Source of the DNA: Allotamlana fucoidanivorans
Lineage (GTDB): Bacteria > Bacteroidota > Bacteroidia > Flavobacteriales > Flavobacteriaceae
NCBI RefSeq assembly: GCF_006265225.1
Contig: NZ_VDCS01000002.1
Coordinates: 62,001-126,000 of the forward strand
Direction of reading: 5' to 3'
Length of the DNA stretch: 64,000 nt
In this document: positions 9,188 through 16,780 of the stretch, piece by piece
Layout of the letters: each line of letters begins with the position of its first letter
How positions within the stretch are numbered: the stretch's first letter is position 1
Program-made: the position numbers and the translations under genes
Notes under the pieces: model-generated
What the model was told of the DNA's origin: nothing
Seen by the model: the letters and a program-made list of their open reading frames with translations, nothing else
Database searches by the model: none

Positions 9188-9212
9188 CTATCTACCCCCA
9201 TAAGCTTTAATA

Positions 9213-10160
9213 TTAATTTGTGAATCTTTTAACAATATCTCTTGTTGGAAGAATTTTAGTAGTATGTTCAATACTTGGCCCAGCCACCCAAACGGTTTTA
9301 TAAGTTGCTTTGGTTGCCGCATGCTTTGTAGCATTCATACCGATAGTAAATCGTATCATTTTAACCCACTTTTTAAGCCTTTTATTTTTATTTAATAGAT
9401 TTTCTAGCCAAGTTGCTTTTGTTCCTATTTTTTGAACATAAGGGGTATTAATTACAGTACATGGTGTACCTGAAATACGTTCTGTCATAACAATATCATC
9501 GGCTCCATAATCTACACAAGCTTGTTTGTATTCGTCGGTTACTGCAGCCTCTATAGAAGCTATAAACGGACTTCCTACTGACACACCTTGAGCACCGTAG
9601 CTCAACATTTTATCAATATCTTGTTTACATCCCACCCCACCTGCTGATATAATTGGAATTTTACAGTGTGTACTTAACTCCTTAATCAATTCCTCAGGTG
9701 ACTTATCACCACGATGTCCTCCTGCTTGATTATTGACTGCTATAATAGCGTCTGCTCCCAAGGCTTCAACCTTTTTCGCAAACTTTAAATCAACCACATC
9801 ACAGAACACTTTTATATTAGCTTTGTGTGCTTGAATTATGGTTTCTTCTGGGCTACCCAAGGAGGTTATAATAAAATCACAACCTTCTTCACAAATGACT
9901 TCTAATTGACCTTTATACTTAATATTAGATTTATTGACAATTAAATTGAAGCCAAATGAACCACCTTCAACTTTGGCCTCCTTTAAAGCTCGTGCTGCTA
10001 ATCGTAATTCATCAAGCGTTCTATAGTTAAGGGCAGGAATACATCCTGCAATACCACTATTCATGGCTTCTTTTACCATAGATACATTGGAAACCAAGAA
10101 CATAGGAGCCTGAATTATGGGATATTTAATGTGTAGTAGTTCGGTAAGTTTAGTTGACAT
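9213..10160 (-). CDS. Nitronate monooxygenase / NPD-family flavoprotein
   Basis: A TIM-barrel FMN protein of 315 residues in the 2-nitropropane dioxygenase family. Seen: the N-terminal KYPIIQAPM motif, AVNNQAGGHRGD carrying the conserved His, and the FMN phosphate loop IPIISAGGVG followed by GAQGVSVGSPF. Such proteins oxidise nitronates; some relatives (FabK) reduce enoyl-ACP, so the activity is not certain. Start at 10160 (MSTKLTELLH) because a TATATTTG promoter box lies 13 bp upstream, inside the longer alternative frame to 10271. It is divergent from a small secreted protein gene and shares a palindromic control region with it. Confidence 0.85.
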   Translation of the reverse strand: MSTKLTELLHIKYPIIQAPMFLVSNVSMVKEAMNSGIAGCIPALNYRTLDELRLAARALKEAKVEGGSFGFNLIVNKSNIKYKGQLEVICEEGCDFIITSLGSPEETIIQAHKANIKVFCDVVDLKFAKKVEALGADAIIAVNNQAGGHRGDKSPEELIKELSTHCKIPIISAGGVGCKQDIDKMLSYGAQGVSVGSPFIASIEAAVTDEYKQACVDYGADDIVMTERISGTPCTVINTPYVQKIGTKATWLENLLNKNKRLKKWVKMIRFTIGMNATKHAATKATYKTVWVAGPSIEHTTKILPTRDIVKRFTN

Positions 10161-10172
10161 GTGTACTTTTTT

Positions 10173-10180
10173 CAAATATA
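10173..10180 (-). promoter_or_regulatory. -7 box TATATTTG for nitronate monooxygenase gene
   Basis: An exact match to the Bacteroidota -7 consensus TAnnTTTG on the minus strand, 13 bp before the ATG at 10160. The 14-bp palindrome at 10187-10200 replaces the usual -33 region. Confidence 0.6.
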
Positions 10181-10186
10181 AAAATA

Positions 10187-10200
10187 TTATGCATGCATAA
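10187..10200. promoter_or_regulatory. Palindromic operator candidate TTATGCATGCATAA
   Basis: A perfect 14-bp palindrome almost midway between two divergent -7 boxes (10173-10180 minus, 10205-10212 plus). A 15-bp string containing it, TATTATGCATGCATA (10185-10199), recurs exactly at 10262-10276. Placement suggests one dimeric regulator controls both promoters; the regulator is unknown. Confidence 0.5.
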
Positions 10201-10204
10201 CAAC

Positions 10205-10212
10205 TATGTTTG
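10205..10212 (+). promoter_or_regulatory. -7 box TATGTTTG for the secreted protein gene at 10309
   Basis: Matches TAnnTTTG on the plus strand. It would give a 5' leader of roughly 90 nt that includes the second palindrome copy. The surrounding 15-mer ACTATGTTTGCATAA (10203-10217) recurs at the promoter of the outer-membrane barrel gene (47619-47633, minus). Confidence 0.45.
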
Positions 10213-10261
10213 CATAATAAAATCAGTTTAAAAGTTGACATTATGATTTTTATCATTTTTT

Positions 10262-10276
10262 TATTATGCATGCATA
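10262..10276. repeat. Second copy of TATTATGCATGCATA
   Basis: An exact 15-bp repeat of 10185-10199, 77 bp away, containing the 12-bp palindrome TATGCATGCATA. It lies 32 bp before the ATG at 10309, so it could be a second operator in the leader. Confidence 0.5.
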
Positions 10277-10308
10277 GTTAATTTTATGAGTAAATAATTC
10301 TAAACAAT

Positions 10309-10812
10309 ATGAAAACCATTGTAAATATTTTTATCGGACTCGTAATAAGCAGTAGCTTAAGCGCTCAAACGGTTAATCTTCCCGAAACTTTAATTGACAT
10401 AAACTATAAATACATAGCATCGCAAAACACGAATAATGCACAAAATCACGTGAAACTTCTGGAAGATGAAGTTTTAAATTTTAATCATAAAGAGGAATTG
10501 TTTGATCAATATGATGATGCCCATGACGTTTATACCGTATCATTTAATATTCCGAAAGGAAAAATCATTGCGGCTTACAACAAAAATGGAAAGATTATAA
10601 GAACTATTGAAAAATATAGCGACGTACGATTGCCTTTAGAGGTTATGCAAGCTATATCAAAACGTTTTCCTAATTGGGGCATTATTGAGGACGCCTACCT
10701 TATTAAGTATCATTGTGAGGCCGATTCATTAAACCAAGAATACAAAATTAAGATTAAAAATCAGGATCAAATTCTTATTGTAAAAACAGATGAAAAAGGA
10801 TTATTCATTTAA
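10309..10812 (+). CDS. Small secreted PepSY-like protein, paralogue of 14033
   Basis: A 167-residue exported protein. Residues 1-20 are a Sec signal peptide ending in SLSAQ. The C-terminal half resembles the beta-lactamase-inhibitor-like (PepSY-type) fold common in Bacteroidota: a strand 'GKIIAAYNKNGKIIRT', then SDVRLPLEVMQAISKRFP, then YKIKIKNQDQILIV and a terminal GLFI. The gene at 14033 has the same order (GRINAYFNKEGQLIKS, KNVKLP, YKVTIIQNNEKK, GNFI), so the two are paralogues. No function is known. It shares a control region with the divergent flavoprotein gene and overlaps the convergent rlmI stop by 4 bp. Confidence 0.75.
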   Translation: MKTIVNIFIGLVISSSLSAQTVNLPETLIDINYKYIASQNTNNAQNHVKLLEDEVLNFNHKEELFDQYDDAHDVYTVSFNIPKGKIIAAYNKNGKIIRTIEKYSDVRLPLEVMQAISKRFPNWGIIEDAYLIKYHCEADSLNQEYKIKIKNQDQILIVKTDEKGLFI

Positions 10813-12038
10813 TCTATAAATCGATAATAACCACATTTTAAATAAGCCCCTTCTGCAAACCCAACGGGATGATCAAGATCATGGCCTGTTTTAAGTATCG
10901 TTTTAAAGGCTCTCTTACTTGAAGCCAAGGCATGTGTGTTAATCTCAAAAAAGTCTTGCGTTAAAACTCTTGATGAGCAAGACGCCATAACCAAAAGACC
11001 TTTTGAAGCAGTTAACCTTTCCCCGAGTTGTGCCAGTTGTTTATATTTTTTCTTGGCCAAATCTACTTCAGATGCCTGTTTCGCAAAACTTGGCGGGTCA
11101 ATAACTACAACGTCAAAAGTGATACGTTTTTTTATCAGCTTTTCTAGTGCTTCAAAAGCATCTCCAGCTATCGTTCTATGAATACCATTGTACGTGTTTA
11201 GTTTCCCATTGGCTATGGCAATATCAAGCGCTTGTTTACTAATATCTAAACTGGTAACCTCTTTAGCATTATTGGCTAAAGCGTGTACCGAAAAGCCGCC
11301 AGCATAAGAAAACACATCTAAAACCGTTTTACCGCTACTCCACTCACCTACTTGTTTTCGGTTCGCTCTATGGTCTAAAAAATATCCTGTTTTATGTCCC
11401 TTAATGACGTTGGCCGAAAAATGAACACCATGTTCTACAAATTGAACAACCTCATTATTTAAGATACCATATATAACTTCGCCATTTTTTAATTGATGAT
11501 GTTTTGATTGTTCCAAACTTCGGCTTAATCTTAAAACAATGGTTTTGGCTTTTGAAGTTGCTTGTAACTTCGGAATAATGACCTCTAAATACGGTAACCA
11601 AATTTCTGAATATAATTTAACCACTAAAACTTGCGCATAAACATCCGCTATTAATCCAGGAAAACCATCATTTTCTCCAAATAATAATCGGTAACTATTG
11701 GTATCTGTTTGAAGTAGTTTTTCTCGTTTTGCGAAAGCTTCATCTATCTTTTTTTGAAAAAACACGTTATTTATATCCACTCTTCTGGTACCAGAATGCA
11801 GCATTTTAATTCGAATGGGCGATTCTGCATCAAATAACCCCAAACCAATTACTTTATTTTTATTTTTTCCGAAAATTACGGCTAAATCCCCAGATTGAGC
11901 ATCCTCATTAATTTTTATAATACTATTTGAAAACACCCAAGGATGCCCTTGCAACACAAACTTTTCGCCTTTTGCATTTAGTTTAACCGCTAGGCGTTTT
12001 GGTCTGTAATTAGCTTTAATTTTTAAGGAGTATGACAT
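10809..12038 (-). CDS. rlmI: RlmI-like 23S rRNA methyltransferase
   Basis: A 409-residue SAM-dependent methyltransferase of the RlmI/RlmK class, which makes 5-methylcytosine in 23S rRNA (m5C1962 in E. coli). An N-terminal PUA domain (about 15-95) includes LQGHPWVFSNSI. An EEHEE middle domain follows, then a Rossmann domain with motif I VLDVFSYAGGFSVHAL, the motif IV VVIDPPSFAK and the cysteine in VMASCSSRV. Length and domain order are those of full-length family members. It is convergent with the secreted protein gene and shares 3' ends with it. Confidence 0.9.
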   Translation of the reverse strand: MSYSLKIKANYRPKRLAVKLNAKGEKFVLQGHPWVFSNSIIKINEDAQSGDLAVIFGKNKNKVIGLGLFDAESPIRIKMLHSGTRRVDINNVFFQKKIDEAFAKREKLLQTDTNSYRLLFGENDGFPGLIADVYAQVLVVKLYSEIWLPYLEVIIPKLQATSKAKTIVLRLSRSLEQSKHHQLKNGEVIYGILNNEVVQFVEHGVHFSANVIKGHKTGYFLDHRANRKQVGEWSSGKTVLDVFSYAGGFSVHALANNAKEVTSLDISKQALDIAIANGKLNTYNGIHRTIAGDAFEALEKLIKKRITFDVVVIDPPSFAKQASEVDLAKKKYKQLAQLGERLTASKGLLVMASCSSRVLTQDFFEINTHALASSKRAFKTILKTGHDLDHPVGFAEGAYLKCGYYRFID

Positions 12039-12113
12039 GTAATTTAATTGGAAATGCCAAAAGTATAGTTTTTCTAAACATTAGTCTTAATTAGTTGATA
12101 TAACAACTACATT

Positions 12114-12629
12114 TTATCGTTTAAAAACGAAAGTGCCTTTAAAATTGGTAGTAGCTATCACCCCTTCTTCTTCTATGACCTCTGTTTCTGAAAAACTAAT
12201 AATCAATTTATGATTACTCAATTCTAGTATTTTCATAATTGTGGTTTCACCATTATTAGTTACAAAAAGCTGATCTCCTTCAAGACTCCATGTGCCATCT
12301 TCTATAAAATTGGTTTCATTGATTTCTTCAGTTGTAGTAAAGCCATTAATAGTGTAGGTAAGTTTTAATCCATAACTTCCCTTTGAAACTAAGGTGTTAG
12401 GATTCTCATTAAAAGTTAATGTGTTATTCATATTAAACCCCTCTCCTGTGAAATCTGCCTTTATGGTTTGTCCAGATTCAGAGGATTCAACTGTTCCATC
12501 ATAAGTCATGCCCGTTCCTTGCCAAACCCCAATAATACTAGCTGAAATTTTTGAATTCTCACTTTCTGAATCTTTTGAACAAGAAAATGTAACAAAAAGA
12601 ATAAGACTTAATATGATTAATTTTTTCAT
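12114..12629 (-). CDS. Lipocalin-like lipoprotein
   Basis: A 171-residue lipoprotein. The start at 12629 gives MKKLIILSLILFVTFSC, with the lipobox Cys at position 17. The mature part has the lipocalin-like pattern common in Flavobacteriaceae: an opening IIGVWQGTGM, a central sheet and DGTWSLEGDQLFVTNNGETTIMKILELS near the end. Ligand and role are unknown. It is divergent, 48 bp apart, from a broken DUF4377 lipoprotein gene. A hairpin TAGTTG-n6-CAACTA (12092-12109) follows it without a clear U-tract. Confidence 0.7.
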   Translation of the reverse strand: MKKLIILSLILFVTFSCSKDSESENSKISASIIGVWQGTGMTYDGTVESSESGQTIKADFTGEGFNMNNTLTFNENPNTLVSKGSYGLKLTYTINGFTTTEEINETNFIEDGTWSLEGDQLFVTNNGETTIMKILELSNHKLIISFSETEVIEEEGVIATTNFKGTFVFKR

Positions 12630-12677
12630 AATTTTGATTTTCTTACAATTTACAAGAAATATAAAAACGAACAAATA

Positions 12678-13016
12678 ATGAATTATAATTTGCGCATAAT
12701 CACACTTATTATCATTACAATAGTCTACTCCTGTGATGGTAATTCTGAATTCATTGAAAATTTGTGGGTAAATTCAAAACGGGTAGATTGTGTTGGTGTT
12801 GTACTTCAAAAATGTTATCAGATTCAAGCGAATGAGAAGATTAATGATGAAGATTGGCGTTTCTTTTATGGAGAAATTGAAGGCTTTGACGATTTATAGG
12901 AGGAAGGTTATATTTACAATATTTCGGTTAGTATAAAAACTATAGCCAACCCACCCGCAGACGGAAGTTCCATAAGATATAAACTTTCTAAAGTGAACAG
13001 CAAAACTTCTAAATAG
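12678..13016 (+). pseudogene. DUF4377-like lipoprotein gene split by an in-frame TAG
   Basis: The frame begins MNYNLRIITLIIITIVYSC, a lipobox-type signal. It carries a DUF4377-like core: VNSKRVDCVGVVLQKCYQI and WRFFYGEIEGFDD. A TAG at 12897-12899 interrupts it. The same frame then continues directly with EEGYIYNISVSIK, ANPPADGSS and YKLSKV, which is the normal second half of the domain, to a TAG at 13014-13016. No frameshift is needed. So one base change appears to have split a 112-residue gene. Either it is a recent nonsense pseudogene, the stop is read through, or a base is wrong in the assembly. The product of the first part alone would be 73 residues. Confidence 0.7.
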
Positions 13017-13184
13017 CAAAGAAGAATTGACGCTTTAAACGTTAATATAGTAGATTGTATTTTTGGTTAAATGACTCAAATGCTGTTTTTTAGCTAGGTT
13101 TATAAAAAGATAAACAGTATTTTTGTAAATACACTAATTACCAGCAAAGTAATTGCGTTTAAACTTTTTTCGTTTTCCCTAGAG

Positions 13185-13218
13185 CTAGTTATAGTTTTTA
13201 ACCAACTATAAACACTAG
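13185..13218. promoter_or_regulatory. Inverted repeat abutting the Crp/Fnr start codon
   Basis: CTAGT-TATAGTT (13185-13196) and AACTATA-AAC-ACTAG (13204-13218) form a 12-bp stem with a 7-nt loop and a 3-nt bulge, ending 6 bp before the ATG at 13225. It could be an RNA hairpin limiting translation or an autoregulatory operator. Confidence 0.5.
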
Positions 13219-13224
13219 AAAATA

Positions 13225-13899
13225 ATGGTCTTTTCTAAGGAAAACAGCTTGTTTTTATTACAAAAAAATGCTCTCTTTAGAGAAGCTTCTGGTGATCAGA
13301 TAACCCTGTTATTAAGAGATTCTGAATTTAAAATATTTAAAAAGCGTACATGCTTTGTAAACTCTAAACTCATAACAAATTTCTTTTATGTCATTTTTGA
13401 TGGTCGTATAAAAGTGTATTTCTATGATGAATCTAAAGACCGTAAAATCACCCTTTTTATATTAACCAGACACGACGTATTTAACGTTTACAGACTTTTG
13501 GATTATAAATCTTTTAACATTTTTTACGAGACCCTTGATGATTTAAGTGTTATGCAAACACCTATTTCTGTTTTTAAAACATGGGTATCAAAAAACCCTA
13601 AATTTAATGCCGCTATCCTTCACTATCTAATATTGAAAATGAGCACCTTAGAAAAATATGTTACAGCCTCATGTTTAGATAGTACGACTACAAAGCTTGC
13701 CAGAGTTCTATTAAATAATGCTTCTTCAAACAAAAGCTTAATTGACGGTTTACCGCATAAAGAAATAGCGCAATATATAGGTACAACAAGAGCTGTTTTA
13801 AACAGACATCTTCAAAAATTTAAGGATGACGGTATCATTGAAATTCAAAATAAGACAATAACAATTAGAAATTTAGAGTTGCTAAAGAAACATCTATAA
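13225..13899 (+). CDS. Crp/Fnr family transcriptional regulator
   Basis: A 224-residue protein. An N-terminal cyclic-nucleotide-binding-like beta-roll (about 15-115) is followed by a dimer helix and a C-terminal Crp-type winged helix, seen as LPHKEIAQYIGTTRAVLNRHLQKFKDDGII (about 175-204), where TTRAVLNRHLQ is the recognition helix. It lacks the N-terminal cysteine cluster of oxygen-sensing Fnr, so the ligand is unknown. Possible TATTTTTG promoter boxes are at 13058 and 13118; an inverted repeat touches the start codon. The next gene downstream is a small secreted protein whose promoter holds a palindrome, so local regulation is possible but unproven. Confidence 0.85.
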   Translation: MVFSKENSLFLLQKNALFREASGDQITLLLRDSEFKIFKKRTCFVNSKLITNFFYVIFDGRIKVYFYDESKDRKITLFILTRHDVFNVYRLLDYKSFNIFYETLDDLSVMQTPISVFKTWVSKNPKFNAAILHYLILKMSTLEKYVTASCLDSTTTKLARVLLNNASSNKSLIDGLPHKEIAQYIGTTRAVLNRHLQKFKDDGIIEIQNKTITIRNLELLKKHL

Positions 13900-13952
13900 T
13901 ATCTGAGCAAAGTGCTACTCAAGTAGCATTTATTTAGCTTTTATATAGGTAT

Positions 13953-13969
13953 ATTTATGCATCATAAAT
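13953..13969. promoter_or_regulatory. Inverted repeat ATTTATG-CAT-CATAAAT
   Basis: A 17-bp inverted repeat with a 3-nt spacer, in the -33 region of the promoter for the gene at 14033. Its half-sites (TTATG/CATAA) resemble those of the palindrome at 10187, but the spacing differs by one base. Confidence 0.4.
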
Positions 13970-13984
13970 TCTTGCTCTCTCAAT

Positions 13985-13992
13985 TATCTTTG
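13985..13992 (+). promoter_or_regulatory. -7 box TATCTTTG for gene at 14033
   Basis: Exact match to TAnnTTTG, 41 bp before the ATG. No TTG -33 box is evident; the inverted repeat at 13953-13969 occupies that place. Confidence 0.55.
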
Positions 13993-14032
13993 ATTAATAG
14001 CTTATTATTTGTTTAATTTAATTCCTATTATC

Positions 14033-14581
14033 ATGAAAAAGCTTTTAATCATTCTATTCCTTTTTGGGTTTACAGGTTTTGTATACTCACAAATCGCATT
14101 TAATCACAAACCCACAAAATTAGATACACGGGAAACATTTAGAACCAAACCTATGGCCAAGTCTAATGTTGTGAATACTAATTATCACAATGCCATTATT
14201 CTAACAACGCAATCAGACCGCGTAAAATCACTTGAGCAAAGAGTAGCCAACTACAATATTACCAAGCAGGACATATTTAAAGAAAAACGAAATACCTACG
14301 CTATTAATTTTAAAGACCCTAACTATAATGGAAGAATTAATGCTTACTTTAATAAAGAAGGGCAACTTATAAAATCTTATGAATTATTTAAAAATGTAAA
14401 ACTTCCGCATGCTATATGGAACAAAATTTATAATGAATATCCAGAGTCAGTTATTCAAAAAACAGTTTATCGAGTACACTATTCTATAGTAAATGGAACT
14501 AGTAAACAGTATAAAGTTACTATCATTCAAAACAATGAAAAAAAGCAAGTGAAATTAGATGGTAATGGTAATTTTATATAA
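14033..14581 (+). CDS. Small secreted PepSY-like protein, paralogue of 10309
   Basis: A 182-residue exported protein. The signal peptide MKKLLIILFLFGFTGFVYSQ supports the start at 14033 rather than an ATG 24 bp earlier. The C-terminal half matches the protein at 10309 in order and spacing of strands (NGRINAYFNKEGQLIKSYE, VKLP, YP, YKVTI, GNFI). The middle (about 60-85) contains a helical SDRVKSLEQRVANYN segment equivalent to HVKLLEDEVLNFN of the paralogue. Function unknown; the fold class includes periplasmic protease-inhibitor-like and sensor proteins. It follows the Crp/Fnr gene and ends at a strong terminator. Confidence 0.75.
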   Translation: MKKLLIILFLFGFTGFVYSQIAFNHKPTKLDTRETFRTKPMAKSNVVNTNYHNAIILTTQSDRVKSLEQRVANYNITKQDIFKEKRNTYAINFKDPNYNGRINAYFNKEGQLIKSYELFKNVKLPHAIWNKIYNEYPESVIQKTVYRVHYSIVNGTSKQYKVTIIQNNEKKQVKLDGNGNFI

Positions 14582-14603
14582 ATAAGTATGTGGTATTTAA
14601 AAT

Positions 14604-14632
14604 AAAAACGCAACCTATTTGGTTGCGTTTTT
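14604..14632. terminator. Bidirectional terminator between convergent genes
   Basis: A perfect 12-bp stem AAAAACGCAACC (14604-14615) / GGTTGCGTTTTT (14621-14632) with a 5-nt loop. It serves the secreted protein gene and dnaK. Confidence 0.85.
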
Positions 14633-14658
14633 ACTTATTATGCTATGTTTTAACAGAC

Positions 14659-16575
14659 TTATTTTACTTCTTCAAAGTCTACATCCTCAACATCACTGCC
14701 TTCAGATGCGCCTTGATCTCCCGCTGCTCCTGCATCAGGACCTGGCTGAGCTCCACCTGCTTGCTGTGCTTCGGCTTGTGCTTTGTACATTTCTTCTGAA
14801 GCTACCTTCCATGCTTCATTAATCTTATCTAAAGCTGGAGTAATTAAAGCTAAGTCTTTAGATTCGTATGCTTTTTTCAACTCCTCTAAAGCTTCCTCAA
14901 TAGGCTTCTTTTTATCATCTGATAATTTATCACCAAACTCTTCTAATTGTTTTTCCGTTTGGAAAATCATAGAATCAGCTTCATTTAATTTTTGAGCCTG
15001 TTCTGCAGCAGCTTTATCTGCTTCAGCATTAGCCTCGGCGTCTGCTTTCATTTTTTGAATTTCTTCTTCAGTTAAACCAGAAGACGCTTCAATTCTAATG
15101 TCTTGTTTCTTACCAGTTGCTTTATCTTCGGCAGATACTTTTATGATACCGTTGGCATCAATATCAAATGTCACTTCAATTTGCGGTGTACCACGACGTG
15201 CTGGTGGAATACCATCTAAGTGGAAACGTCCAATCGTTTTATTATCTGCTGCCATAGCGCGTTCACCCTGTAATACGTGAATTTCTACTGATGGCTGATT
15301 ATCAGCGGCTGTTGAGAATACCTGAGATTTCTTTGTTGGAATAGTGGTGTTTGCTTCAATTAGCTTAGTAAACACATTACCCATAGTTTCTATACCAAGA
15401 GATAATGGTGTTACGTCTAATAACAGTACATCTTTTACATCTCCAGTTAATACACCTCCTTGAATTCCAGCTCCTAATGATACTACTTCATCCGGGTTAA
15501 CTCCTTTACTTGGTGCTTTTCCAAAGAATTTCTCTACAGCTGTTTGTACTGCAGGTATACGTGTAGAACCACCAACTAAGATCACCTCATCGATATCACT
15601 TTTACTTAATCCAGCAGCTTTAAGTGCAGATTCACATGGTGCAATTGTACGTTTTACTAAATCATCAATTAATTGCTCAAATTTTGAACGCGTTAAGGTA
15701 CGTACCAAGTGTTTTGGTCCACTTGCAGTCGCTGTGATATAAGGTAAGTTGATTTCTGTTTGAGACGATGATGACAGCTCAATTTTAGCTTTTTCAGCAG
15801 CTTCTTTTAAACGTTGAAGTGACATTGGATCTTGTCTTAAATCCATTCCCTCTTCAGCTTTAAACTCATCAGCTAACCAGTTGATGATTTTTTCGTCAAC
15901 ATCATCACCTCCTAAGTGGGTGTCACCATCGGTTGATAATACTTCAAACACACCATCTCCTAATTCTAAAATAGATACGTCATGTGTACCACCACCAAAA
16001 TCGAATACCACAATTTTTTGATCTGTTCCTTTTTTATCCAAACCATATGCTAAAGCTGCTGCAGTAGGCTCATTAATAATACGCTCTACTTTTAAACCAG
16101 CTATTTCACCAGCCTCTTTTGTAGCTTGACGTTGACTATCGTTAAAGTATGCAGGCACTGTGATTACCGCTCTAGACACATCTTGCCCTAAATAGTCTTC
16201 AGCTGTTTTCTTCATTTTTTGAAGAATCATGGCTGATAATTCTTGTGGTGTATATAATCTTCCGTCGATATCAACTCTAGGGGTATCGTTATCGCCTTTT
16301 ACAACTTTATAAGGTACACGTTCTGCTTCTTTTTGAGATTCAGAATATTTATTACCCATAAAACGTTTAATAGAATAAACTGTTTTAGTAGGATTTGTTA
16401 CTGCTTGTCTTTTTGCAGGATCTCCAACTTTAATTTCTCCTCCTTCTACAAAAGCAATTACAGATGGTGTAGTGCGTTTACCTTCTGCATTTGGGATTAC
16501 AACAGGATCGTTACCCTCCATCACAGAAACGCAAGAGTTGGTTGTTCCTAAATCAATTCCTATAATTTTACTCAT
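14659..16575 (-). CDS. dnaK: DnaK, Hsp70 chaperone
   Basis: A full-length Hsp70 of 638 residues. The ATPase domain shows [12 protein letters not shown] at the N-terminus, [10 protein letters not shown] and [15 protein letters not shown] (phosphate 2). The substrate-binding domain begins after the [13 protein letters not shown] linker region, and the helical lid ends in a Gly/Ala/Gln-rich tail and an acidic [11 protein letters not shown]. It acts with DnaJ and GrpE in the cytoplasm; neither gene is present here. Upstream (16655-16667) lies a TGACA-TGC-TGTCA palindrome that may bind a heat-shock regulator. Confidence 0.97.
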   Translation of the reverse strand: MSKIIGIDLGTTNSCVSVMEGNDPVVIPNAEGKRTTPSVIAFVEGGEIKVGDPAKRQAVTNPTKTVYSIKRFMGNKYSESQKEAERVPYKVVKGDNDTPRVDIDGRLYTPQELSAMILQKMKKTAEDYLGQDVSRAVITVPAYFNDSQRQATKEAGEIAGLKVERIINEPTAAALAYGLDKKGTDQKIVVFDFGGGTHDVSILELGDGVFEVLSTDGDTHLGGDDVDEKIINWLADEFKAEEGMDLRQDPMSLQRLKEAAEKAKIELSSSSQTEINLPYITATASGPKHLVRTLTRSKFEQLIDDLVKRTIAPCESALKAAGLSKSDIDEVILVGGSTRIPAVQTAVEKFFGKAPSKGVNPDEVVSLGAGIQGGVLTGDVKDVLLLDVTPLSLGIETMGNVFTKLIEANTTIPTKKSQVFSTAADNQPSVEIHVLQGERAMAADNKTIGRFHLDGIPPARRGTPQIEVTFDIDANGIIKVSAEDKATGKKQDIRIEASSGLTEEEIQKMKADAEANAEADKAAAEQAQKLNEADSMIFQTEKQLEEFGDKLSDDKKKPIEEALEELKKAYESKDLALITPALDKINEAWKVASEEMYKAQAEAQQAGGAQPGPDAGAAGDQGASEGSDVEDVDFEEVK

Positions 16576-16654
16576 AATTCTTTATTTATATTTTTGAATG
16601 TTCATTTTTAATTTCGGAAACAATAAGTCAATCATTATGCCATTTAAAAATTAC

Positions 16655-16667
16655 TGACATGCTGTCA
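16655..16667. promoter_or_regulatory. Palindrome TGACA-TGC-TGTCA upstream of dnaK
   Basis: A perfect 5-bp inverted repeat with a 3-nt centre, 80 bp before the dnaK start codon. On the minus strand it lies upstream of a possible TTATTGTTT -7 region. It is not the CIRCE sequence of HrcA. Its use as a heat-shock control site is inference. Confidence 0.4.
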
Positions 16668-16780
16668 TGAAATAAATATCCCCATTAATTATATTAAATA
16701 TTTTCAGTAGATTACTTTATTATTTAAATACTTCATTAGTACATTTAATTAGAGTAATTTGCATACTCAATTTTTTTAGC

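Noticed and set aside
10161-10271. N-terminal extension of the nitronate monooxygenase
   Set aside because: It would translate through the TATATTTG promoter and the palindrome; the family begins at MSTKLTELL.
14590-14822. Plus-strand frames opposite the 3' end of dnaK
   Set aside because: They run antisense to a strongly conserved gene and through its terminator; the peptides are Leu/Cys-rich with no family resemblance.
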